Shown in pieces: positions 1-5,819 of a stretch of 7,541 bases of DNA. The first letter of the stretch is position 1. Each line of letters begins with the position of its first letter. The stretch is from assembly GCA_005880075.1 (NCBI GenBank), contig VBJT01000105.1:13682-21222 (forward strand), read 5' to 3'. The translations under genes were made by a program, and so were the position numbers. The notes under the pieces were generated by a model. It saw only the letters and a program-made list of their open reading frames with translations, was not told the origin of the DNA and did not search any database. This stretch comes from Chloroflexota bacterium (GTDB lineage: Bacteria; Chloroflexota; Dehalococcoidia; SM23-28-2; RBG-16-64-32).

Positions 1-1
1 C

Positions 2-1171
2 AACAAGGTCGGGCCAACTGACCAGGGAATACAAACCCGTCTCGCACAGGGTCCCAAGTGCGACGCGAACGGCAACGGTAAGGACGACTTCGACGAGGTC
101 TTCAAGCCGACTGGTCAGGCCAGCCCGGCTTATACGGTGAACTGCGGCGACAGCCCCTGGCTGATCATCATCCCGATCGTGAGTTTTAGCTCAACTCCGG
201 TCCACGATGTGACCATCAGGGGCTGGGCTCTGGCTTATCTTCAGAGCTATGCCTGCTTTGACGGCCTGACGTCAAACATCACTAGCTCCACATTTGTCAG
301 CGCCAGGCCGATGCCGGGCGGCGGCGAATCGCTCGCCGACGCTACAATGGCGACCGCTGCCGAGAGCAAGCCCTGTGATCAAGATAAGGCAAACGTCGAG
401 CCGGTACAGACCGCGGTGACGCAAGCTGCGGCCCCTCCTCAAGACGAGTTCGTGATGGCAATCGACCCAGGTTCGGCGCTCTCGATTTCGAATGCGCCTC
501 CCGCCTGTCACAAAGGCACCCCTCACGGTCAGGAAACGTCATGTGATACCCCGACACCAACGCCCGGGCTGACACCCACGGCCACTGCTACGACAACGGC
601 CACTCCTACGGCGACGCCTACGCCCACGGCGGCGCCAACCCTCACTCCAACGGGAACGCCTACACCGACGGCAACACCAACCAAGACACCTACGGCCTCA
701 CCGACAGCTACAGCTACAGCTACAGCCACAGCAACGGCTACGGCGACGGCAACTGCAACCAAGACGCCAACGGCCTCACCGACTGCTACGGCAACGGCAA
801 CTGCAACCGCTACGGCTACAGCAACGGCCACACCAACGGCAACTCCAACCAAGACGCCAACGGCCTCGCCGACTGCTACGGCAACGGCAACTGCAACAGC
901 TACGGCTACAGCGACGGCGACGCCGACGGCAACGCCAACCAAGACGCCGACGGCCACGCCCTCGGCCTCACCCACAGCCACGGCGAGTCCCACTCCATCA
1001 CCGTCTCCCAGTCCGACGCCGGGCCCCGTACCGGCGAGCGACTGCAAGAACGGCAAGGGCCACTGGGAGGTCTCGGTCAAGATCGCCGATGCCGCCTACA
1101 GCCAGTCTTCCGGCTTCCTGGGGAACTATGACCCGACTTCGGGCGTTCGAATCCGTAGACTCATCCAGTAA
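2..1171 (+). CDS. Tad-pilus-like (TadG-related) surface protein, C-terminal part, 5' truncated
   Basis: The reading frame is open to the left window edge, so the start lies outside; 389 residues are visible. A GTG at 137 falls inside the conserved part and is not a credible start. The first ~90 residues (V-G-P-T-D-Q-G-I-Q near residues 3-11, then C-G-D-S-P-W-L-I-I-I-P-I-V at 47-59, then W-A-L-A-Y-L) resemble the C-terminal region of Tad-locus proteins of Chloroflexota, which typically read 'GPT..G....I ... SPRIV.IPV ... FFIE'. Residues 21-32 (D-A-N-G-N-G-K-D-D-F-D-E) fit an EF-hand-type calcium loop. About 90 less conserved residues lead to a 158-residue Thr/Pro/Ala/Ser tract, followed by a 49-residue tail with one Cys, ending R-L-I-Q. 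Tad proteins act in the envelope in pilus assembly; the TP tract may be a wall-spanning or glycosylated stalk (inference). The family call rests on remembered motif resemblance, so it is moderate; a general secreted protein is the alternative. Confidence 0.6.
   Translation, partial: NKVGPTDQGIQTRLAQGPKCDANGNGKDDFDEVFKPTGQASPAYTVNCGDSPWLIIIPIVSFSSTPVHDVTIRGWALAYLQSYACFDGLTSNITSSTFVSARPMPGGGESLADATMATAAESKPCDQDKANVEPVQTAVTQAAAPPQDEFVMAIDPGSALSISNAPPACHKGTPHGQETSCDTPTPTPGLTPTATATTTATPTATPTPTAAPTLTPTGTPTPTATPTKTPTASPTATATATATATATATATATKTPTASPTATATATATATATATATPTATPTKTPTASPTATATATATATATATATPTATPTKTPTATPSASPTATASPTPSPSPSPTPGPVPASDCKNGKGHWEVSVKIADAAYSQSSGFLGNYDPTSGVRIRRLIQ
62..97 (+). other. EF-hand-like calcium-binding loop within the pilus-like protein
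   Basis: Twelve codons encode D-A-N-G-N-G-K-D-D-F-D-E. Positions 1, 3, 5, 9 and 12 are D, N, N, D and E and position 6 is G, as in the D-x-[DN]-x-[DN]-G-x-x-x-x-x-E loop of EF-hand and dockerin-type calcium sites. Position 8, usually hydrophobic, is Asp here. A Cys lies immediately before the loop. Only one loop is visible; a partner could lie upstream of the window. Calcium binding is inferred from the pattern alone. Confidence 0.4.
548..1021 (+). repeat. Low-complexity Thr-Pro / Thr-Ala coding tract (158 codons)
   Basis: Every second residue is Thr, alternating with Pro, Ala or Ser, with rare Lys. Pro-rich stretches (TPTPTP) flank three Ala-rich blocks (TATATA), and the last part is Ser-Pro rich. 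The nucleotide sequence has a hexamer rhythm (ACG GCN, ACA GCN). Thr and Ala codons vary at the third base throughout, so the tract is not a simple recent microsatellite expansion of one hexamer. Such tracts are common in surface proteins of Chloroflexota and are thought to be extended, often O-glycosylated linkers; glycosylation here is inference. Confidence 0.9.
751..930 (+). repeat. Tandem duplication of a 90-base unit inside the TP/TA tract
   Basis: Bases 751-840 and 841-930 are near-identical direct copies (83 of 90 bases by my count), each encoding about 30 residues with the marker T-K-T-P-T-A-S-P-T followed by a run of TA pairs. The marker's AAG lysine codon occurs at 683, 761, 851 and 941, spacings of 26, 30 and 30 codons. 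The tract therefore grew by in-frame segment duplication, and the copy before 761 is an older or shortened version. The copies differ mostly at silent positions or Ala/Pro exchanges. Confidence 0.8.
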
Positions 1172-1500
1172 GCGGCTTAATCTGACCGTAGCGGGCACTC
1201 CGAGAGACGACCTACAGGGGCCGTCTCTCAGCTTCGCCGCTAACCTGCGTGCAGTGTCAAACGGCCCTTAGATTTCGCACGCGCGGCCGGTATTCTTGAA
1301 CTGTGTCTCGCACGCTTAGCATCGATTTTGCGGCCACCTCTCCGCCACCGCGGATAGGCCGCCCTCTGGACCGTGGCCACGCGAGATCAATCATCTTGAA
1401 GTCAATCAAGAGAGCGGGGCCACTCCCCGAGCGACACCCCGCGAGAGAACGAGCTTTTTCGGAAAGCAATCAAGTGTAACGCGGCCCCCGTCACTATCGA
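1172..1500. other. Gene-free spacer between convergent genes
   Basis: This 329-base stretch lies between the stop of the pilus-like gene (+) and the stop of sucC (-). I see no credible coding frame: the short frames present have no family resemblance and no ribosome binding site. It contains one good hairpin (1202-1229), a weaker one at 1415-1429 (CGGGG-ccact-CCCCG) and a small inverted repeat at 1453-1467 (GCTTT/AAAGC) that could help end the sucC transcript. The octamer CAATCAAG occurs at 1403 and again at 1467. No tRNA or other RNA gene is evident. Confidence 0.6.
1202..1229 (+). terminator. Hairpin after the pilus-like gene, possible terminator
   Basis: GAGAGACG (1202-1209) pairs perfectly with CGTCTCTC (1222-1229). 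Inside, CCT can pair with GGG across an A/C mismatch (with one G-U pair), leaving the four-base loop ACAG. It starts 30 bases after the TAA of the upstream gene. No U-tract follows on either strand, so it is not a textbook intrinsic terminator; it may act as an RNA-stabilising or bidirectional hairpin between convergent genes. Confidence 0.45.
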
Positions 1501-2679
1501 TCAAGCAGCCGCCGGCTGTCCCGCGGCCTCGACCGCCTTCCGGGCCGCCTCGCCCAGGTCCGCCGCCCGGATCAGCGATGAGAGCCCCGCTTCGGCCAGC
1601 AGCCGCTCCCCCTCCTCGACATTCGTCCCGACCAGCCGCGCCACGACCGGCACTCGAATCTCCATTTCGCTGTGCGCCTGGATGATCCCCTCTGCAATGA
1701 TGTCCACCCGCGCCATCCCGCCGAAGATGTTGATGAGGATGGCCCGCACGTTCGGGTCTTCCGCCAGGATGCGAAAGCTGCTCACCACCCGGCCCGTGTC
1801 GTTCACCGTTCCGATGTCGAGGAAGTTCGCCGGCTCGCCCCCCGCCAGCTTGATCGCGTCCATCGTCGCCATCGCCAGTCCCGCGCCATTCACCACGCAG
1901 CCGATGTTTCCCGTCAGCTTCACGTAGTTGCCGATGCCCGATTCCTGGGCCCTCACCTCGAGCGGGTCCTCTTCGTCGACGTCCCGCAGGTCAACTAGCG
2001 CCTTGTGGCGGTACAGTGCGTTGTCGTCAAAGTTCAGCTTCGCGTCGGCGGCCAGGAGCCGCCCATCCCTGGTCACGACAAGCGGGTTTACCTCCGCCAG
2101 CGAGCAGTCGTTCTCCGCAAAGCAGCGGTAGAGCCCCGCGATGAGCGATCCCGCCGGGCGCATCATTTCCCCGTCCAGCCCAATCTCCATGGCGAGCTGG
2201 CGCGCCTGGAAGGGCTGAAAACCGATCGTTGGGTCGACCGGCGTCTTATGAATGCGCTCCGGCGTCTTCGCTGCCACCTCCTCGATCTCGACTCCGCCGT
2301 CCGCTGACGCCATGACGAGTGGCAGCCCGATCGAGTTGTCGATCACGACACCCAGATACAGCTCGCGATCGACCTGCAGGTGCTCCTCGACGAGCACACG
2401 CTTGACGAGCCGGCCCTCTGGCCCCGTCTGGTGTGTCACGAGCCTCATGCCGATGATTTGCGATGCCACCTCGCGCGCCTCCTGCGGCGAGCCCGCCAGC
2501 TTAATGCCGCCGCCTTTTCCCCGGCCGCCCGCGTGAATTTGAGCCTTCACTGCCACCGGAACCGCGAGTTCAGCGGCTATTGCCGCTGCTTCGTCCGCTG
2601 AGTCCGCGACGCGGCCCCGCGGAACAGGGACTCCATAGCGCGCGAGCAGTTGCTTGGCCTGGAACTCGTGGACCTTCAA
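1501..2679 (-). CDS. sucC: Succinate-CoA ligase (ADP-forming) subunit beta
   Basis: SucC, with SucD, converts succinyl-CoA, ADP and phosphate to succinate, CoA and ATP in the TCA cycle, in the cytoplasm. The 392-residue length matches the family. The N-terminus M-K-V-H-E-F-Q-A-K-Q-L-L is canonical, which supports the TTG start at 2679. ATP-grasp landmarks align with E. coli SucC almost residue for residue: K45, G-R-G 52-54, E98/E99, Mg ligands N198 (E-V-N-P-L) and D212 (A-D-A-K-L-N-F-D-D-N), substrate N264 (V-N-G-A-G-L-A-M) and the G321-M322-A323 loop. Two spots differ: the usual G-G-G-A after F-L-D-(V/I) reads G-T-V-N at 290-293, and the Cys of R-C-D is Val325. No sucD follows; the gene ends against a convergent gene. 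It starts 19 bases after the lipoprotein stop and has no visible Shine-Dalgarno. The related malate-CoA ligase beta subunit is a less likely alternative. Confidence 0.95.
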   Translation of the reverse strand: MKVHEFQAKQLLARYGVPVPRGRVADSADEAAAIAAELAVPVAVKAQIHAGGRGKGGGIKLAGSPQEAREVASQIIGMRLVTHQTGPEGRLVKRVLVEEHLQVDRELYLGVVIDNSIGLPLVMASADGGVEIEEVAAKTPERIHKTPVDPTIGFQPFQARQLAMEIGLDGEMMRPAGSLIAGLYRCFAENDCSLAEVNPLVVTRDGRLLAADAKLNFDDNALYRHKALVDLRDVDEEDPLEVRAQESGIGNYVKLTGNIGCVVNGAGLAMATMDAIKLAGGEPANFLDIGTVNDTGRVVSSFRILAEDPNVRAILINIFGGMARVDIIAEGIIQAHSEMEIRVPVVARLVGTNVEEGERLLAEAGLSSLIRAADLGEAARKAVEAAGQPAAA

Positions 2680-2698
2680 CGGACAGCCGGCCGCAATG

Positions 2699-3082
2699 TC
2701 ATGTCCCTACCTGATAGAACTTCGATTCGGCCCCCGCGGTACAGAGCACGAATACCGGGGACGACGCGGAGAGCCCGACCACGCACGAGGCATCAAGCCC
2801 CGAGGGCGGCGGCTCCAAAGCGAAGCGGCCACGCTCACCGCAGTCGGCGATGGCTGCGTCTGATTCATACGCGCAGGTCTCTTGAACGATGCCGCGTCCG
2901 GCGATGCTCTTCCGATAGGCATCCTGGTCTGCCGGTGCGACAGCTTTGCCGGCAGCGGCCCGACGCTCTGACGGGCTTGCGTCTAATTGAGAGCCAGCCG
3001 GTGCCTTGTTCTCGTCCGCACAGGCAAGAGCCAAGAGCGCCAGCAGCGAAACAACGGCGAGAAGCACAGCGAGACGTCCCAT
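2699..3082 (-). CDS. Small four-cysteine lipoprotein (paralogue A), unknown function
   Basis: No known family recognised. The ATG at 3082 gives 127 residues and puts a signal peptide at the very N-terminus (M-G-R-L-A-V-L-L-A-V-V, hydrophobic to residue 20) with a permissive lipobox L-A-L-A-C, making Cys21 the likely lipidated residue. AAGGG lies 4 bases upstream of this ATG. A TTG at 3121 in the same frame would add 13 residues before the signal and is less likely. Residues 22-60 look like a flexible linker. The C-terminal domain has Cys70, Cys81, Cys100 and Cys114, with R-G at 84-85 and P-P-P-S-G at 91-95, matching the next upstream gene at identical cysteine spacing. Two disulfides outside the membrane are likely (inference). 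It sits 19 bases upstream of sucC and 84 bases downstream of its paralogue. Confidence 0.75.
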   Translation of the reverse strand: MGRLAVLLAVVSLLALLALACADENKAPAGSQLDASPSERRAAAGKAVAPADQDAYRKSIAGRGIVQETCAYESDAAIADCGERGRFALEPPPSGLDASCVVGLSASSPVFVLCTAGAESKFYQVGT

Positions 3083-3166
3083 CGCGCCCTTAGTGTAGGG
3101 GCAGGAATTAGCGACGGACAATATGCCGAGCGAAGAAGGCGGATCTCGATAGGTGGCTCACGATGG

Positions 3167-3667
3167 TCAACGCACGTCGTAATAGGCGGTGCTTTGAGGA
3201 GAAGCGGCTTCGCAGCGGGCGGCCGCGGGGTTACCGTCGGCCATCATGAAGAAGCACTCGATTCCCTGACCTGTTGGCGGTGGGTCCGGCGCGTATACTC
3301 CTCGGACCGAGCAGTCGATGACGCGCGTGCCAGGGTTGTACACACACTGCCTTTCGTCCTGCGGCGGGTTCTGAAACTGAGCGAAGAAGGCTGGTACGTC
3401 TTCGATCCTTGGCGCTGGCTTCCCCGTTACAGCGACGGGCGGAGGAGTGTCAGCGAGCCCCGCGGTCGGTTCGCCATCTGGAGTATCAGCGGGCCCAGGT
3501 GTCTTCTCATCGATTCCCGGAGATGGTGAGGGGGTGGCAGAGACCCGCGAGGCGATGGCCGTCCGCGTTGGTGTGGGGCTTGTTGCTACGCCCTCATCAT
3601 CGCCACCGCATGCTGTTGCCGCGACCATGACGATAAAAGGGACGATGATTCCCAGGCGAACAGGCAT
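3167..3667 (-). CDS. Small four-cysteine lipoprotein (paralogue B) with T/P/S-rich linker
   Basis: No known family recognised; 166 residues from the ATG at 3667. The frame stays open upstream of this ATG, but that part overlaps the preceding gene and is basic out-of-frame noise, whereas residues 1-19 from this ATG form a clean signal (M-P-V-R-L-G-I-I-V-P-F-I-V-M-V-A) ending A-A-T-A-C-G-G, with Cys20 as the lipidation site. An acidic patch (G-G-D-D-E-G) and a Thr/Pro/Ser-rich linker (~28-90) follow, then a domain with Cys108, Cys119, Cys138 and Cys152. R-G at 122-123 and P-P-P-T-G at 129-133 match paralogue A, and the cysteine spacing C-x10-C-x18-C-x13-C is identical. No Shine-Dalgarno is visible. 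The start is 41 bases after the membrane protein gene upstream. Probably anchored at the outer face of the cytoplasmic membrane. Confidence 0.75.
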   Translation of the reverse strand: MPVRLGIIVPFIVMVAATACGGDDEGVATSPTPTRTAIASRVSATPSPSPGIDEKTPGPADTPDGEPTAGLADTPPPVAVTGKPAPRIEDVPAFFAQFQNPPQDERQCVYNPGTRVIDCSVRGVYAPDPPPTGQGIECFFMMADGNPAAARCEAASPQSTAYYDVR

Positions 3668-3708
3668 AATTGGGCACGGTGAAGCAGGCACTGGCAAGAA
3701 AGGGCGGA

Positions 3709-4317
3709 TTAGAGGGGCTTTCCGGCCGCGGAAATGCGACGAATGCGCCGCGGATGGTACGGCTGGAGGGCTTGCTCGGCGAGCTGAACGTCTTCGAGAC
3801 GTCCTGAGTGAACGCCGACTGTGACGGGACCTTCCGCGCTTTCTGCAAACGTCAGCTCCCAAGGTGGCGCCGCCTGCGCCCCGTAGGACGTGTGGGGGAT
3901 GAGCCAGGAGACGATGCCTAACGCGAGTGCGCTCAGGAAGACGCCGACGATGACTCGCTCGAGGGTAATGTCCGCCCCGAGAATGGCCATTAGTCCAATG
4001 GAGATGGGAATACCCAGCAGCGCGCCCGCGACGACTCCCCCTACGGTCCAAATGCCGATCAGCCGCAGCATGTGCTTCGCGAGCGTGGCGTCTATCTCGC
4101 GTGTCCTCGCTTGGAGGTTCGCGTCGGGCGGTTCTGCCGCCTTATCGGCCGCGGCGCCTGTTACAGAGATGTTGTCGCCTTCAATTCCTGCCTTGCCGAG
4201 CGCCTCTACTGCGAGGCGAGCGGACTGCATATCGCGTAATTCCGCTTCCAGGTTATAGGCTGGCAGGCGGTCTCTAGCTTTGGCTCCCTGGACGGCCGGT
4301 CGTTGCTTCTCCGACAT
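3709..4317 (-). CDS. Two-TM membrane protein with stress-protein-like N-terminal domain (paralogue 2)
   Basis: 202 residues from the ATG at 4317. Residues 20-54 (Y-N-L-E-A-E-L...S-A-R-L-A-V-E-A-L...I-E-G-D-N-I-S-V-T-G) look like the small alpha/beta domain of YflT/general-stress-protein-17M-like proteins: a beta strand, a helix that pairs segments, then I-x-x-D-x-I. A linker is followed by a glycine-rich hydrophobic block (~84-114) and a second membrane helix (~121-141). A C-terminal soluble part follows (~152-195: W-E-L-T-F, V-T-V-G-V, then E-D-V-Q-L-A-E-Q-A-L), resembling another beta-alpha-beta unit. Only 6 bases separate it from the upstream paralogue, implying co-translation; no strong Shine-Dalgarno is seen. 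Function unknown; an envelope or stress role is inference. Confidence 0.75.
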   Translation of the reverse strand: MSEKQRPAVQGAKARDRLPAYNLEAELRDMQSARLAVEALGKAGIEGDNISVTGAAADKAAEPPDANLQARTREIDATLAKHMLRLIGIWTVGGVVAGALLGIPISIGLMAILGADITLERVIVGVFLSALALGIVSWLIPHTSYGAQAAPPWELTFAESAEGPVTVGVHSGRLEDVQLAEQALQPYHPRRIRRISAAGKPL

Positions 4318-4323
4318 AGTTCT

Positions 4324-4893
4324 TTACTCGCGTACGGGCGTGCTAAGCAACTGCTCCTCATCCCGGTAGAGCTCGAGAGGGCTGCATTCCGATAGGACGC
4401 GAACTGCGGCGGAACCCTCAGCGTCCCCTTGGCATTGCACGCTTATCCTGGGCCATACCTGAGTTGTTTCTTTGCTCGTCGGCTGCTGAGGCATCGAACC
4501 CCCCATAAAGCCCCCGATAGCCCCCACACCGACCGCTCCAAATACCATGATGCAGAGAAGCACAAGCGCGCTCAGACCGGCCCCGACAAGCCCACCAATG
4601 AGCCCGGCGAGGACCAAGGCGGCGACTCCGCCGATAATTGCCCCGAGAACCGCGCCGGTGGCAACGGAACTGTTGACTTCGCGCCGCTCGTCGTAGCTGT
4701 ACGGCGCGGGCCATTGCGCTGCCAATCCCTCTTCGGCGGGCGCCAGGGCAATTCTGTCCGCCGGGATGGGAATTCTTGCTAAGGCATCTGCCGCCGCTCG
4801 CGCCGACTCCGGGCTGGGAAAGGCGGCCACGACGTTATAGGTGGCAACGCCCGCCTCAGGCGGGCCGAACGTCGCTGCTGGTCGCATCGACAT
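4324..4893 (-). CDS. Glycine-rich two-TM membrane protein, stress-protein-like (paralogue 1)
   Basis: 189 residues from the ATG at 4893. A frame start exists at 4920, but only C-runs lie upstream of it, whereas GGAGG sits 6 bases before 4893 (and 3 before an adjacent ATG at 4896). Residues 18-51 (Y-N-V-V-A-A-F...S-A-R-A-A-A-D-A-L-A-R...I-P-A-D-R-I-A-L) match the N-terminal domain of the next gene at the YN, A, SAR-A, AL and D-x-I positions. The membrane block (~78-131) is very Gly/Ala-rich with G-x-x-x-G patterns, suggesting tightly packed helices or a hairpin. The C-terminal soluble part (~147-176) is P-R-I-S-V-Q-C then helix-like. It is the first gene of the five-gene run ending in sucC. 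Function not assigned; distant relation to general stress proteins is tentative. Confidence 0.75.
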   Translation of the reverse strand: MSMRPAATFGPPEAGVATYNVVAAFPSPESARAAADALARIPIPADRIALAPAEEGLAAQWPAPYSYDERREVNSSVATGAVLGAIIGGVAALVLAGLIGGLVGAGLSALVLLCIMVFGAVGVGAIGGFMGGSMPQQPTSKETTQVWPRISVQCQGDAEGSAAVRVLSECSPLELYRDEEQLLSTPVRE

Positions 4894-4899
4894 CATTTT

Positions 4900-4904
4900 C
4901 CTCC
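4900..4904 (-). promoter_or_regulatory. Shine-Dalgarno GGAGG that fixes the start of the first membrane gene
   Basis: On the minus strand the sequence reads GGAGG-AAA-ATG-ATG. The spacing is 3 bases to the ATG at 4896 and 6 to the ATG at 4893, so the second ATG fits best; the upstream in-frame ATG at 4920 would place this site inside the coding region. It is the clearest ribosome binding site in the window, consistent with this being the first gene of its transcript. Confidence 0.65.
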
Positions 4905-5075
4905 GTTCCGTGCGCCCCATTTTGGGGGGCCGTCTGTTGCAAACGCGTAAACGCCGGGCAAGGTAACCTGACAGAGCCGTAGCGCGGGACGAATGGATGC
5001 ATTTTCCGGCCTCGCCTGGTGTTGGGAGGGCACGCTTACACGCCAGACACGAATAAGCCGAGGCTGGAAGCGTTC

Positions 5076-5819
5076 TTAACTTCCGAGAAAGTCGAGCACG
5101 ATCTGGTTAACCAGCGCCGCTTTTTCGAACGGGGCGCCGTGAGTTGCGCCAGGTATGACGCAGAGTTGCGAATTCGCGATCGATTCGTACATCTGCACGG
5201 TGTGCTCCATCGCCACCCAGTCGCGGTCGCCGACAAGCAGAAGCGTGGGCGCCTGTATTCGGCCGAGGTCCTCAGGAGTGAGGGCCGGCTCTTCGCGCCA
5301 CATGCGCATGATTTTCTCGAAGACAACAGGCAGATGTTCGGGGCCGTCGGGGCTCACCTCTTTGTATTTATTGACCAGCCAGGGATAAAAGTTGTCGGGA
5401 GTCGCATGCTCCATCACTTGCTGGGCAACGGGCGCCATGCCGTTGTAGTGGAAGTTGGCACCCAAGCAGACCATCTTCCTCACGAGGTCCGGCCGCTTAA
5501 GCGCGATGACGAGCGCGGTGTTACCGCCGTCGCTGTAGGCAACGAGGTACGCGCTTGGTATTCCGAGCGCTTGCATGAGGCCAATCGTATCCCCAGCCAT
5601 CGACTCGTAGGTGATCGGGCCGTTCACGTCGGGTGTGCGGCCGTGTCCGCGGCGTTCGGGAACGATAACCTGATATTTGGCGGCAAAATGGGGAGTTTGT
5701 TGCGCGAATGTTTCGACCGTGCAGAAGCCTCCGTGCATCAGCAGCATCGGTTCGCCGTCGCCGTGGACCTCGTAATAGGTCGTGAGCCCGTTGACCTCGA
5801 TGTATTGACCGGCGCTCAT
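5076..5819 (-). CDS. Alpha/beta hydrolase
   Basis: A 247-residue alpha/beta-hydrolase-fold enzyme, probably a cytoplasmic esterase, lactonase or C-C hydrolase; the substrate cannot be read. Landmarks appear in the usual order: oxyanion-hole H-G-G (29-31), P-E-R-R-G-H-G (54-60), nucleophile elbow A-Y-S-D-G-G with Ser96, acid in G-D-R-D (Asp200 preferred, Asp198 possible), and His227 in G-A-T-H-G. The first position of the G-x-S-x-G elbow is Ala, a tolerated variant. No signal peptide. A cap-like helical region lies at about 125-185. The ATG at 5819 overlaps the upstream gene's TGA as ATGA (4 bases), so translation is probably coupled; no Shine-Dalgarno is seen. It is last in its run: 182 bases with no clear terminator separate it from the next gene. 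Confidence 0.92.
   Translation of the reverse strand: MSAGQYIEVNGLTTYYEVHGDGEPMLLMHGGFCTVETFAQQTPHFAAKYQVIVPERRGHGRTPDVNGPITYESMAGDTIGLMQALGIPSAYLVAYSDGGNTALVIALKRPDLVRKMVCLGANFHYNGMAPVAQQVMEHATPDNFYPWLVNKYKEVSPDGPEHLPVVFEKIMRMWREEPALTPEDLGRIQAPTLLLVGDRDWVAMEHTVQMYESIANSQLCVIPGATHGAPFEKAALVNQIVLDFLGS

Noticed and set aside
548..1021. Possible CRISPR-like array because of regularly spaced repeats
   Set aside because: The repeats are in-frame codons of a low-complexity protein with no unique spacers or palindromic repeat units.
529..1080. Long minus-strand frame encoding an alternating Val/Ala/Gly protein
   Set aside because: It is the antisense reading of the TP/TA repeat tract; period-6 DNA keeps all frames open. 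No start signal or domain.
1257..1469. Small minus-strand frame (70 codons) in the convergent spacer
   Set aside because: No ribosome binding site or recognisable sequence; composition fits random open frames in GC-rich DNA.
3092..3121. Promoter-like TTGTCC-N18-TACACT on the minus strand before lipoprotein A
   Set aside because: Each box matches the consensus at only 4 of 6 bases, and transcription would start only 2-3 bases before the ATG. Too weak without expression data.
3668..4051. 128-residue N-terminal extension of lipoprotein B
   Set aside because: It is Arg/Ser-rich out-of-frame sequence overlapping the membrane protein gene; the lipoprotein signal peptide begins exactly at the ATG at 3667.
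4921..5075. Search for a promoter of the five-gene run and a terminator of the hydrolase gene
   Set aside because: The best promoter pair (CTGTCA, 17 bases, TTTACG on the minus strand) is poor, and no stem with a T-run was found; nothing firm to annotate.
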